Positions 15,301-24,566 of a DNA stretch of 64,000 nucleotides are shown piece after piece. Position 1 is the stretch's first letter, and every line of letters begins with the position of its first letter. The DNA is taken from NCBI GenBank assembly GCA_010645155.1, contig CM021312.1, forward strand, positions 4,121,844-4,185,843, read 5' to 3'. Source of the stretch: Tigriopus japonicus. Lineage: Eukaryota > Arthropoda > Copepoda > Harpacticoida > Harpacticidae. Below the pieces are notes generated by a model. The model saw nothing but the letters and a program-made list of their open reading frames with translations. It did no database searches and was not told where the DNA came from. Position numbers and translations under genes: made by a program.

Positions 15301-16141
15301 GAGTTGTATTTTTATTTGTTAGTTCGCCAAATTTCATTTCTTTTTCTTATCTTTCCGCTTTAAAATGTCATTTTTGGGGCGATACTTTGTTATTTGCCAG
15401 AAATTAGCACACCTCTCGAGAATCATCACGTAAAAAAGAAATTCAAGAATGTTCAACCCCCAAAAAAATTGGAAGACCGTCAAGGTTCCGTTTCTTTCAA
15501 CAACTTCCACTTTTCACACACGATGTTTTTCAGCTCCAATTAGGAACAGTTTGTCGTCCAGAATTACGTCTATCCCAATGGGATCCAACTGACCACCAAA
15601 GTCTCTGGCACCCCTAGAATAACATCCACATCCACACGATTCATCTTTCCAGAATGGTTCCTTGTCCATGGCCAGCATTCATCGTACTCTCTCCCTTAAT
15701 CAGCCCTTGGGGGGTGGCCATGCCAATCGCCATCGACCCCATCCCAAATTGAGAGCCTCCAGTTCGTGCTCGGTCCAGGTTCACAAGTATCAGCCGGATA
15801 ATAATCGACGGTCTCTGGGGACGTTCGGTGCTCCCAAAATCCCTGGTGATCCATCAGGGCGGATCGAGCTCATTGACGAATCAGCCAAGATGCCAATGAG
15901 GTCAGTGTCGATCGGGGATCCAGCGGCCCCTCGATACATTTCGCCTCATTTTGAAGGAGGAATGGGGAATCATTTGGAACCAAGTGTGGAGACTTATGTG
16001 GTGACCTCACCCTCGGGAAGGGTTATGGCATCTCCTTTGGAAGTGATGGCGCATCAAGATGGAAAAGGAGGACGACCAACATTGGTTCATTTGAAGAAGG
16101 AGACGTGTCCAAATGTGATCCAAGAGGGGAAGAATGTGTAA
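363..16141 (+). CDS. GPR158/GPR179-like class C GPCR (3' 13 exons, partial at 5' end)
   Basis: Exons: 363-551, 1597-1798, 3235-3346, 3866-3998, 5763-5847, 5941-6009, 6091-6200, 8257-8392, 9886-9964, 11293-11431, 11491-11596, 13637-13933, 15653-16141 (TAA). All junctions are GT-AG and phase-compatible, giving 714 residues; earlier exons with the signal peptide lie left of the window. Order: a Cache-like ectodomain end (WWTYPYFSC), LDLNQC, an EGF-like Cys-rich part ([13 protein letters not shown]), the pre-membrane [17 protein letters not shown] motif, then seven hydrophobic segments. TM1 is in exon 5763, TM4 near SWTFSDPP, and TM7 ends [17 protein letters not shown]. The tail has a coiled-coil stretch ([12 protein letters not shown]) and a Ser/Pro-rich end. 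In this family the receptor sits at the plasma membrane and recruits RGS/Gbeta5 partners; vertebrate GPR158 is reported as a glycine receptor. The tail (about 265 residues after TM7) is much shorter than in vertebrate GPR158. Family assignment is by motif recognition; ligand unknown. Confidence 0.85.
552..1596. other. intron, nothing recognised
   Basis: Intron between the Cache-like exon and the LDLNQC exon. It contains homopolymer runs (G runs near 1104 and 1205, T runs near 960-1010) but no recognisable element. Confidence 0.6.
2143..2541. repeat. fold-back (palindromic) element, family FB, degenerate copy A
   Basis: The left end (GACTGGGAGG near 2171) and the right end (CCCCCTAGTCCAG near 2508) are inverted copies of each other. 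They match the better-preserved copy at 14527-14983. Both arms are eroded. It lies in an intron of the GPR158-like gene. Confidence 0.6.
3401..3818. repeat. fold-back element, family FB, copy B
   Basis: It starts with AAGAACCACTGAATTCTC and ends with the inverted AGAAATTCAGAGG form. The interior shares GAGAGCATAGAATGAA and AAAAGTTAT with copies C, D and E. It lies in the intron between the EGF-like exon and the next exon; its right end is about 50 bp before the exon. Confidence 0.7.
3999..5762. other. intron, nothing recognised
   Basis: A 1.76-kb AT-rich intron before the TM1 exon. I could not identify an element or RNA gene in it. Confidence 0.55.
6838..7479. repeat. inverted-repeat element with about 170-220 bp arms
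   Basis: The left arm (6838-7009) runs inward from GGGGAATGCT to GGGTCAATAAT. The right arm (7262-7479) is its inverted, diverged copy, starting GAATTATTGACCC and ending AGCATTTCCC. Matching blocks include CCATTTTGG, CAAGTTTTTCCCAT and GATGATTCTAGGACC. The 250-bp AT-rich centre has no ORF. It lies in the GPR158-like intron 6201-8256 and is probably a non-autonomous DNA transposon. Confidence 0.65.
8579..8757. mobile_element. MITE-like element with 38-bp terminal inverted repeats
   Basis: The left terminus CCGCATGTTAACGCAC is mirrored by GTGCGTTAACATGCGG on the right. The match continues inward through AATTCAAAAGC(A/G)AGAGTATA with two differences. Total length is about 178 bp with no coding capacity. 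It lies in intron 8393-9885 of the GPR158-like gene. Target-site duplication is unclear. Confidence 0.75.
10101..10530. repeat. fold-back element, family FB, copy C
   Basis: The left end carries TACTGAATT and GTGGGAGGCTAGTAATG; the right end carries the inverse, GCTAATCTCCCTCTCCAGG and AATTCAGAGCTTC. The interior GGAGTGAAAAGTTATGCC is shared with copies D and E. It lies in the intron before the exon at 11293. Confidence 0.7.
12200..12321 (+). mobile_element. LINE 3'-end fragment (dead copy)
   Basis: CAGGGAATTCGCATTCCTTG, then TAGTGGTAGTGGAAAATCCGC and an A-rich AAAATATGAAAATAAAATAAG tail, closely resembles the 3' end of the LINE at 27685-31980 (read on its own strand), including the AAAATAAA tail. 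The copy is 5'-truncated and diverged. It sits in sense in a GPR158-like intron. Confidence 0.6.
12797..13559. mobile_element. putative non-autonomous transposon with 13-bp inverted termini
   Basis: The termini GACAGGAACTTAA and TTAACTTCCTGTC are inverted with one mismatch. Both ends are filled with TTCGTCTAAT-type repeats in the same orientation, so this is not a simple fold-back. I find no ORF in it and no clear target-site duplication. Confidence 0.45.
13437..13549. repeat. 32-bp minisatellite, about 3.5 copies
   Basis: Copies 13437-13468, 13469-13500, 13501-13532 and a partial one share the core TTTTATTCGTCTTTATTCGT followed by CTAAT. Related TTCGTC repeats occur at 12820-12915. Confidence 0.8.
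14527..14983. repeat. fold-back element, family FB, copy D (best preserved)
   Basis: The whole 457 bp is one imperfect palindrome. The left half from GACCAAGAAGCACTGAATTT inward is mirrored by the right half ending AAATTTAGTGGTTCTTGTC. The axis falls at the short hairpin TGGTAA/TTACCA near 14755, the midpoint of the element. It lies in intron 13934-15652 of the GPR158-like gene. Confidence 0.8.
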
Positions 16142-17268
16142 ATGGAATCGAAGAGCTCCTTGTTTGCTATGATTGTCAATAATATCCCATTTCTAGTCAG
16201 CACCAACGACAAATTAACAAATATACACTCTTCCGGCTTTTGGAAGCATGCTTTTTACAAAACAGGTAACGGTGTTTTAAATGGCGTTTAGGCTTGGATC
16301 AAAATACCCAAAAACATCTTGGCATTTATATAAACTCACAATTCAATGAGGAACAAATTTACTTTTATTGTATGATTGAAGTCCAGGAACAAAAATTAGC
16401 TACCTAAGAACCTATTTAAAATAGCATCTTCTGATAAACTTTTTAATCTTTAATTTAATTTCAACTGAAATTGAATAGAAATACATTCACTAGCAGCTGA
16501 GTTATTTGGGTTTGAATTTCTATTTTTGACCCCCCAAAAGCCGAAAAACGCTAGTTTTATCAGAAAACAAATTCTCAAGGATTTCATTTAGCTTTTCAAT
16601 GTCGTAAAAGAAAATAAAAATCTTTAAGTTCTAAAGTTTATGCCAAAATAGCTCAAAATGGTGTAAATAATGTCATTTAAAATGCACTTAAAAAAGATTT
16701 TTAGAAAATGGATTTCATAACTTTTTAGAGTACACTATTGATCGAGTTCAGCCAAAATATCAAATAAATTTGTCTAACAGATTCATATCTAAATTCACTA
16801 TTTATTGAAGGACCATGTTCAAAATGGACTAAAATCGAAACTTGAAACATCAACCGGACTTTTTTTTAAATTTCGAATTATTACCCAACTTTGAATGTCT
16901 TTGACATTGCAAAAGACATTTTTATTGAAAAATGAGTCTATTGAAAAAAAGTTTGGTCATTTACTCCCCTCTGGCCGGTCTACACGTCAAACAATTCATC
17001 AAAAAATATGACAACCAATTACATGTGCCAAAAAATAATTTGAGTTCTACTTAACAAATTTGGACAAATGTTTGTTACGTCATGAGATGAATTGTTTTCC
17101 GTGTAGACTCGCCATTAGCCATTATATCCAGTGTTGTTACTTATTAAAAAGTACCCAACATCATTCATTTGTCTTATTATTTTATTGAAACAAGAAAACG
17201 GTCTATCAAGTCATCATGGCTTCACAAATTGGGACATTCATACTAAGAATTAGGGCAACGTTAGCCAA
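16142..17268. other. intergenic and 3' UTRs of convergent genes
   Basis: AT-rich sequence between the GPR158-like stop and the stop of the minus-strand gene. A minus-strand AATAAA lies at 17186-17181. No canonical plus-strand AATAAA is evident just after 16141. Nothing else recognised. Confidence 0.6.
17181..17186 (-). promoter_or_regulatory. poly(A) signal AATAAA
   Basis: Minus-strand AATAAA 83 nt past the stop codon of the Thr-rich secreted protein gene. Confidence 0.6.
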
Positions 17269-18977
17269 TCAACAAGGTGAGTAAGTAAAGCTACTGGGCA
17301 GACAATTCAATAACGTGAATGAAGTTGTTCCTGTCACGGTAGTGCTCGTCACAGTTGAAGTAATGGTAGAAGTGGTGTAGTAGAACTGCAGGAATCTCGC
17401 ATCCCGATCGAGACTTTTGGAGGATAACATCTGAAATATATAGCACAGTTGAGTTCACCTGATTGACAGGTGCTATTTGAGTATTACATTGCAGTACATA
17501 TTTAATATTTCATTTACTCATTCATTCAATCATATTTTCACTTTTTAACGGCGGCCTATTAAAATACGAATTTTAAACTTCGCACCCTTTTTTATTGATG
17601 ATTTGAACTCTTTTACTATTGAAAGTTTTAACTTCATTTGAAATGACAAAGCAAAATAGTATTTCTTTTTCACGGAAAAGACCTCCTTCTCATTGGGACG
17701 ATTTTTCTAGATGATAAATATATTAGTGTGTTTTTGCTTGCAATTTTCAGCAATCTACCTTCAATTTACTTTTGACATTATAGATTTTTTATTTAACATT
17801 CAGATTTATCCCTCGAATAGTAATAAATAGCATCGTAAGAAAAGTTTCACATTTCGAGAGAAAAAAGACCCCAGTAGTAAAGCAAAAGCTAGTATGTTTT
17901 GTCTACGCCAAGGCATGCTTCAAGCATGCTTTCATTATTGACTTCAAAAGTATTTTAGGGTTGTTCAATATTCCCACAAATTGTTCCTTTAGATTATAAT
18001 ATGTAACAACAAATCCAAATTCTAAGAGCCTGAGAATGTCAAAACAGGGTCCCCAAAATGCAACAATAACCAAAAAGGGTGGTAGTCAAGTGACGAAGTA
18101 TGCTTCAAGCTTGTCAACATACCATATGACGTAAGTATGTTAAAAGGACGGCGCTCTTTCTTTCATCCAACTAAACATTTTGTCAAACAAAAGGTCCTAA
18201 CATGAGAACATGTGACATGAACATGAGATGTCCAACATGAGAAAACAATTTTGGTACATACGTCAACACTGTTTGTGACTAACATTGCCAATGAATGTGT
18301 CACGTTTAGAGTCATTTAGGATCATCCAACAAATGATCATTGCTTACCTCAGTCGGATCAAACTCATTTGACCCTGAGACTTCCACAGTGGTGCTTGGAA
18401 CGATCATCCTCACATTGGCAATCTGTTCCAAGGGTGCATGACTGATTCGAAAAGCCCGCTTTTTTCTCCGAGCGCAAAGCGTGGAAAGAGCAGCTGTTGT
18501 CGTATAGCAAGCGGTTGAAGTTGACACCATGGAAGTGGCAGTGGTAGTGACGGTAGTCTGAAATGACAAAAATATTGAATTCCATTTATTCTTGGTGTGA
18601 TGGTTTGAGAAGCACTCAAATAGGGTTAGCTAGTTAAGCTTTTTATGACAATCAGTATTTGTTTGTGGCATCAAACACACATAAATTGATTTCATAAATA
18701 TATCCAATTTTGACATAAAAACATTGAAGTCAGGCAAAAACTCCCATTCTAGGGTTTGTTCCTTATGAAAAACACTGAGCCTTAAAAGGATTGATTAACT
18801 TGTCTTACCCTGAATAAGAATCGAGGCTGTCTGTTGGCTTCACCATGTATACTTGTAACAACATATACAAGAACTACTACTCCTATTAGTGCCAATTTGA
18901 TCTGAAAAAGTGATATCCACGATGAAAATAGCCAAACGCACGTACTGCAAATGAGAAATACAGATAAATCTTACCAT
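17269..18977 (-). CDS. small secreted Thr/Ser-rich protein with furin-like site
   Basis: Exons in transcript order: 18977-18975 (the ATG alone), 18901-18809, 18557-18348, 17430-17269 (TGA), with GT-AG junctions and 155 residues. The N-terminus is a strong signal peptide: a Lys, then ALIGVVVLVYVV, with a likely cleavage after the Ile-His-Gly region. Residues 33-60 are Thr-rich with Cys49 and Cys60. A basic RRKKR site at 62-66 suggests processing by a furin-type protease. The C-terminal part repeats the pattern of an ARFL motif followed by a Thr-rich stretch, and ends with two Cys. The resemblance of the two halves (RFLF plus Thr-rich; RFLQ plus Thr-rich) suggests internal duplication. I do not recognise the family. 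Secretion and processing are inferred; function is unknown. Confidence 0.75.
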
Positions 18978-19310
18978 GATGAGGATCGAAATAGTTCTGG
19001 ATTTGAAATTTCAATAAGATCCCTACCAATCAACATTTAATGGTGCAGTCAAGTAAATCCGAAATGCCTGGCTCTCTATGACATAAGAACGTACGTTTTC
19101 TGAATGAACAGTCTGTGAGAAAACTTTCATGGTCGAACAGGATTTATCAATGAATAAAGGACCCGAAGTACACATCAGATTTCAAACAGAATTTCTGTCG
19201 TGACACAAGTTTGATTTCACCATAATTCTTGAATTCAAGTCAGAACTCGAGGTCAATTTTCGAAACTATTTTCTAATCACCACCCAAAACATCAAAATTT
19301 GAAATTGCTT
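18978..19310. other. upstream region of the secreted protein gene
   Basis: This holds the likely promoter and 5' UTR of the minus-strand gene. No clear TATA box. It ends where the first tRNA-Cys repeat remnant begins. Confidence 0.4.
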
Positions 19311-19539
19311 CGTGTGTCCCCTGTCAGAAACGAAATCCTTTTTTGCGATTACTTCAACTTTCATTGGTTCATTGATATGACGATGTGTAAATTTTGCCCA
19401 AATTGATAATTTTCCTTGTGGAACAGATGCCAGTGGATCATGATTGCGTTTTTATTGAATTTGGGAGCCCTTTTCCCATTTACATCGACCTCTGCAGTTG
19501 CCAAGAACAATTTAGTTTGGTTCCAGTTCAAGTCCCGTG

Positions 19540-19848
19540 TGTCGCAATCGGGATGTCTTTGGAGTTATCTGAGGACCAACCAACCGGAGGTTTTGGGCTC
19601 CCTGTCGAGTCCCGGACACGCTCTTACCAAGGGAACCCGCTGCTTTCATCGACAAACCTGTTTTATGTTTAGAATGTTTAGATATGCTCACAATAAAGCC
19701 TCGTTTCCCGGTTAGGCAGTCGAAGACTAACCCTCAAACCACGTGTACGTATATTATTTCTATCTAGACTCATTCGATAGGATAAGATATATTAGGTCAT
19801 ATTATTCTATTATATATCAACCAGAATTAGCTTAGGGGAATCGGGACA
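19540..19848. mobile_element. solo LTR inserted in the first repeat unit
   Basis: A 309-bp insertion starting TGTCGCAATCGGGA and ending AATCGGGACA (TGTC/GACA inverted ends) interrupts the spacer where other units read CCCGTGTACAAAGAC. It is flanked by CCGTG on the left and CCGTC (19849-19853) on the right, a probable 5-bp target duplication with one later change. An internal AATAAA at 19692-19697 fits an LTR poly(A) signal. No internal retroelement genes are present. Confidence 0.7.
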
Positions 19849-19865
19849 CCGTCTATAAAGACAAA

Positions 19866-19937
19866 GGGGATATAGCTCAGTGGTAGAGCAATCGGCTGCA
19901 GTCCGATAGGTCCATGGTTCAACTCCGTGTGTCCCCT
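19866..19937 (+). tRNA. tRNA-Cys(GCA), array copy 1
   Basis: A 72-nt cloverleaf: GGGGATA/TGTCCCC acceptor, T73 discriminator, anticodon stem ATCGG/CCGAT with loop CTGCAGT (anticodon GCA), and T arm CATGG-TTCAACT-CCGTG. The T loop has C at position 59, unlike the dispersed copies (TTCAAAT). A TTTTT terminator follows about 20 nt downstream. Confidence 0.93.
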
Positions 19938-20159
19938 GTCAGTGTTAAGATCCTTTTTGTATTTGTTTCAGAACTTTTTCATTCATCGCAGGTGTGGCTC
20001 TTTGCCTAAATTGATAATTTTCCTTGTGGAACAGATGCCAGTGGATCATGTTTGCGTTTTTATTGAATTTGGGAGCCCTTTTCCCATTTACATCGACCTC
20101 TGCAGTTGCCAAGAACAATTTAGTTTGGTTCCAGTTCAAATCCCGTGTACAAAGACAAA

Positions 20160-20231
20160 GGGGATATAGCTCAGTGGTAGAGCAATCGGCTGCAGTCCGA
20201 TAGGTCCATGGTTCAACTCCGTGTGTCCCCT
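20160..20231 (+). tRNA. tRNA-Cys(GCA), array copy 2
   Basis: Same sequence as array copy 1, including the TTCAACT T loop. Confidence 0.93.
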
Positions 20232-20453
20232 GTCAGTGTTAAGATCCTTTTTGTATTTGTTTCAGAACTTTTTCATTCATCGCAGGTGTGGCTCTTTGCC
20301 TAAATTGATAATTTTCCTTGTGGAACAGATGCCAGTGGATCATGTTTGCGTTTTTATTGAATTTGGGAGCCCTTTTCCCATTTACATCGACCTCTGCAGT
20401 TGCCAAGAACAATTTAGTTTGGTTCCAGTTCAAATCCCGTGTACAAAGACAAA

Positions 20454-20525
20454 GGGGATATAGCTCAGTGGTAGAGCAATCGGCTGCAGTCCGATAGGTC
20501 CATGGTTCAACTCCGTGTGTCCCCT
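20454..20525 (+). tRNA. tRNA-Cys(GCA), array copy 3
   Basis: Same sequence as array copy 1. Confidence 0.93.
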
Positions 20526-20747
20526 GTCAGTGTTAAGATCCTTTTTGTATTTGTTTCAGAACTTTTTCATTCATCGCAGGTGTGGCTCTTTGCCTAAATT
20601 GATAATTTTCCTTGTGGAACAGATGCCAGTGGATCATGTTTGCGTTTTTATTGAATTTGGGAGCCCTTTTCCCATTTACATCGACCTCTGCAGTTGCCAA
20701 GAACAATTTAGTTTGGTTCCAGTTCAAATCCCGTGTACAAAGACAAA

Positions 20748-20819
20748 GGGGATATAGCTCAGTGGTAGAGCAATCGGCTGCAGTCCGATAGGTCCATGGT
20801 TCAACTCCGTGTGTCCCCT
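20748..20819 (+). tRNA. tRNA-Cys(GCA), array copy 4
   Basis: Same sequence as array copy 1. Confidence 0.93.
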
Positions 20820-21041
20820 GTCAGTGTTAAGATCCTTTTTGTATTTGTTTCAGAACTTTTTCATTCATCGCAGGTGTGGCTCTTTGCCTAAATTGATAAT
20901 TTTCCTTGTGGAACAGATGCCAGTGGATCATGTTTGCGTTTTTATTGAATTTGGGAGCCCTTTTCCCATTTACATCGACCTCTGCAGTTGCCAAGAACAA
21001 TTTAGTTTGGTTCCAGTTCAAATCCCGTGTACAAAGACAAA

Positions 21042-21113
21042 GGGGATATAGCTCAGTGGTAGAGCAATCGGCTGCAGTCCGATAGGTCCATGGTTCAACT
21101 CCGTGTGTCCCCT
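21042..21113 (+). tRNA. tRNA-Cys(GCA), array copy 5
   Basis: Same sequence as array copy 1. Confidence 0.93.
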
Positions 21114-21335
21114 GTCAGTGTTAAGATCCTTTTTGTATTTGTTTCAGAACTTTTTCATTCATCGCAGGTGTGGCTCTTTGCCTAAATTGATAATTTTCCT
21201 TGTGGAACAGATGCCAGTGGATCATGTTTGCGTTTTTATTGAATTTGGGAGCCCTTTTCCCATTTACATCGACCTCTGCAGTTGCCAAGAACAATTTAGT
21301 TTGGTTCCAGTTCAAATCCCGTGTACAAAGACAAA

Positions 21336-21407
21336 GGGGATATAGCTCAGTGGTAGAGCAATCGGCTGCAGTCCGATAGGTCCATGGTTCAACTCCGTGT
21401 GTCCCCT
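21336..21407 (+). tRNA. tRNA-Cys(GCA), array copy 6
   Basis: Same sequence as array copy 1. Confidence 0.93.
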
Positions 21408-21629
21408 GTCAGTGTTAAGATCCTTTTTGTATTTGTTTCAGAACTTTTTCATTCATCGCAGGTGTGGCTCTTTGCCTAAATTGATAATTTTCCTTGTGGA
21501 ACAGATGCCAGTGGATCATGTTTGCGTTTTTATTGAATTTGGGAGCCCTTTTCCCATTTACATCGACCTCTGCAGTTGCCAAGAACAATTTAGTTTGGTT
21601 CCAGTTCAAATCCCGTGTACAAAGACAAA

Positions 21630-21701
21630 GGGGATATAGCTCAGTGGTAGAGCAATCGGCTGCAGTCCGATAGGTCCATGGTTCAACTCCGTGTGTCCCC
21701 T
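21630..21701 (+). tRNA. tRNA-Cys(GCA), array copy 7
   Basis: Same sequence as array copy 1. Confidence 0.93.
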
Positions 21702-21923
21702 GTCAGTGTTAAGATCCTTTTTGTATTTGTTTCAGAACTTTTTCATTCATCGCAGGTGTGGCTCTTTGCCTAAATTGATAATTTTCCTTGTGGAACAGAT
21801 GCCAGTGGATCATGTTTGCGTTTTTATTGAATTTGGGAGCCCTTTTCCCATTTACATCGACCTCTGCAGTTGCCAAGAACAATTTAGTTTGGTTCCAGTT
21901 CAAATCCCGTGTACAAAGACAAA

Positions 21924-21995
21924 GGGGATATAGCTCAGTGGTAGAGCAATCGGCTGCAGTCCGATAGGTCCATGGTTCAACTCCGTGTGTCCCCT
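21924..21995 (+). tRNA. tRNA-Cys(GCA), array copy 8
   Basis: Same sequence as array copy 1. Confidence 0.93.
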
Positions 21996-22217
21996 GTCAG
22001 TGTTAAGATCCTTTTTGTATTTGTTTCAGAACTTTTTCATTCATCGCAGGTGTGGCTCTTTGCCTAAATTGATAATTTTCCTTGTGGAACAGATGCCAGT
22101 GGATCATGTTTGCGTTTTTATTGAATTTGGGAGCCCTTTTCCCATTTACATCGACCTCTGCAGTTGCCAAGAACAATTTAGTTTGGTTCCAGTTCAAATC
22201 CCGTGTACAAAGACAAA

Positions 22218-22289
22218 GGGGATATAGCTCAGTGGTAGAGCAATCGGCTGCAGTCCGATAGGTCCATGGTTCAACTCCGTGTGTCCCCT
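22218..22289 (+). tRNA. tRNA-Cys(GCA), array copy 9
   Basis: Same sequence as array copy 1. Confidence 0.93.
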
Positions 22290-22511
22290 GTCAGTGTTAA
22301 GATCCTTTTTGTATTTGTTTCAGAACTTTTTCATTCATCGCAGGTGTGGCTCTTTGCCTAAATTGATAATTTTCCTTGTGGAACAGATGCCAGTGGATCA
22401 TGTTTGCGTTTTTATTGAATTTGGGAGCCCTTTTCCCATTTACATCGACCTCTGCAGTTGCCAAGAACAATTTAGTTTGGTTCCAGTTCAAATCCCGTGT
22501 ACAAAGACAAA

Positions 22512-22583
22512 GGGGATATAGCTCAGTGGTAGAGCAATCGGCTGCAGTCCGATAGGTCCATGGTTCAACTCCGTGTGTCCCCT
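22512..22583 (+). tRNA. tRNA-Cys(GCA), array copy 10
   Basis: Same sequence as array copy 1. Confidence 0.93.
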
Positions 22584-22805
22584 GTCAGTGTTAAGATCCT
22601 TTTTGTATTTGTTTCAGAACTTTTTCATTCATCGCAGGTGTGGCTCTTTGCCTAAATTGATAATTTTCCTTGTGGAACAGATGCCAGTGGATCATGTTTG
22701 CGTTTTTATTGAATTTGGGAGCCCTTTTCCCATTTACATCGACCTCTGCAGTTGCCAAGAACAATTTAGTTTGGTTCCAGTTCAAATCCCGTGTACAAAG
22801 ACAAA

Positions 22806-22877
22806 GGGGATATAGCTCAGTGGTAGAGCAATCGGCTGCAGTCCGATAGGTCCATGGTTCAACTCCGTGTGTCCCCT
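22806..22877 (+). tRNA. tRNA-Cys(GCA), array copy 11
   Basis: tRNA identical to copy 1; its downstream spacer carries the GGCTCC variant. Confidence 0.93.
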
Positions 22878-23099
22878 GTCAGTGTTAAGATCCTTTTTGT
22901 ATTTGTTTCAGAACTTTTTCATTCATCGCAGGTGTGGCTCTTTGCCTAAATTGATAATTTTCCTTGTGGAACAGATGCCAGTGGATCATGTTTGCGTTTT
23001 TATTGAATTTGGGAGCCCTTTTCCCATTTACATCGACCTCTGCAGTTGCCAAGAACAATTTAGTTTGGCTCCAGTTCAAATCCCGTGTACAAAGACAAA

Positions 23100-23171
23100 G
23101 GGGATATAGCTCAGTGGTAGAGCAGTCGGCTGCAGTCTGATAGGTCCATGGTTCAACTCCGTGTGTCCCCT
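23100..23171 (+). tRNA. tRNA-Cys(GCA), array copy 12, variant anticodon stem
   Basis: The anticodon stem reads GTCGG/CTGAT, so two Watson-Crick pairs became G-U wobbles (27-43 and 30-40). Anticodon GCA and the other arms are intact, so it may still fold. Confidence 0.8.
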
Positions 23172-23393
23172 GTCAGTGTTAAGATCCTTTTTGTATTTGT
23201 TTCAGAACTTTTTCATTCATCGCAGGTGTGGCTCTTTGCCTAAATTGATAATTTTCCTTGTGGAACAGATGCCAGTGGATCATGTTTGCGTTTTTATTGA
23301 ATTTGGGAGCCCTTTTCCCATTTACATCGACCTCTGCAGTTGCCAAGAACAATTTAGTTTGGCTCCAGTTCAAATCCCGTGTACAAAGACAAA

Positions 23394-23465
23394 GTGGATA
23401 TAGCTCAGTGGTAGAGCAGTCGGCTGCAGTCCGATAGGTCCATGGTTCAACTCCGTATGTCCCCT
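23394..23465 (+). tRNA. tRNA-Cys-like, array copy 13, decaying
   Basis: The acceptor starts GTGGATA, making a T-C mismatch at 2-71. The T stem ends CCGTA, so pair 49-65 is C-A. The anticodon loop is intact. Probably a pseudogene or a weak gene. Confidence 0.65.
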
Positions 23466-23695
23466 GTCAGATATGAGATCCTTTTTGTATTTGTTTCAGA
23501 ACTTTTTCATTTATCGTAAGTGTGGCTTTTGGCCCAAATTGATGATTTTCCTTGTGGAACAAAAGCCAGTGGATCATGTTTGAGTTTTTGAGTTTTTATT
23601 GAATTTGGTAGCCCTTTTCCCATTTACATCGACCTCTGCAGTTGCCAAAAACAATTTATTTTAGTCCCAGTTCAAGTCCCGTGTACAAAGACAAA

Positions 23696-23767
23696 GGGGA
23701 TATAGCTCAGTGGTAGAGCAATCGGCTGCAGTCCGATAGGTCCATGGTTCAACTCCGTGTGTCCCCT
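23696..23767 (+). tRNA. tRNA-Cys(GCA), array copy 14
   Basis: Sequence restored to the array consensus, 302 bp after copy 13. Confidence 0.92.
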
Positions 23768-23991
23768 GTCAGTGTTAAGATCCTTTTTGTATTTGTTTCA
23801 GAACTTTTTCATTCATCGCAGGTGTGGCTCTTTGCCTAAATTGATAATTTTCCTTGTGGAACAGATGCCAGTGGATCATGTTTGCGTTTTTATTGAATTT
23901 GGGAGCCCTTTTCCCATTTACATCGACCTCTGCAGTTGCCAAGAACAATTTAGTTTGGTTCCAGTTCAAATCCCGTGAACAGCAAGAGAGT

Positions 23992-24046
23992 GTAGAGCAA
24001 TCGGCTGCAGTCCGATAGGTCCATGGTTCAACTCCGTGTGTCCCCT
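23992..24046 (+). pseudogene. 5'-truncated tRNA-Cys
   Basis: The acceptor 5' strand and most of the D arm are missing, replaced by AGCAAGAGAGT. The sequence from GTAGAGCAATCGG to the 3' end is intact. It cannot form a cloverleaf. Confidence 0.85.
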
Positions 24047-24270
24047 GTCAGACATGAGATCCTTTTTGTATTTGTTTTTTTTATTTTTTTCATCTTTCGT
24101 AGTTGTGGCTTTTTGCCCAAATTGATATTTTGCCATGTGGAACAGATGCCAGTGGATCATGTTTGCGTTTTTATTGAATTTGGGAGCCCTTTTCCCATTT
24201 ACATCGACCTCTGCAGTTGCCAAAAACAATTTATTTTAGTCCCAGTTCAAGTCCCGTGTACAAAGACAAA

Positions 24271-24342
24271 GGGGATATAGCTCAGTGGTAGAGCAATCGG
24301 CTGCAGTCCGATAGGTCCATGGTTCAACTCCGTGTGTCCCCT
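24271..24342 (+). tRNA. tRNA-Cys(GCA), array copy 15
   Basis: Consensus tRNA in a unit with the second spacer type (GACATGAGATCC, T-rich tract, TAGTTGTGGCTT). Confidence 0.92.
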
Positions 24343-24566
24343 GTCAGACATGAGATCCTTTTTGTATTTGTTTTTTTTATTTTTTTCACCTTTCGTAGTT
24401 GTGGCTTTTGGCCCAAATTGATATTTTGCCTTGTGGAACAGATGCCAGTGGATCATGTTTGCGTTTTTATTGAATTTGGGAGCCCTTTTCCCATTTACAT
24501 CGACCTCTGCAGTTGCCAAAAACAATTTAGTTTAGTCCCAGTTCAAGTCCCGTGTACAAAGACAAA

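Noticed and set aside
19927..23978. A repeated open frame of about 80 residues on the + strand and 64 on the - strand, once per array unit
   Set aside because: The frames lie in tRNA spacer and recur only because the unit is 294 bp (98 codons). Stops fall in the tRNA, composition is unremarkable, and no splice or start context is conserved.
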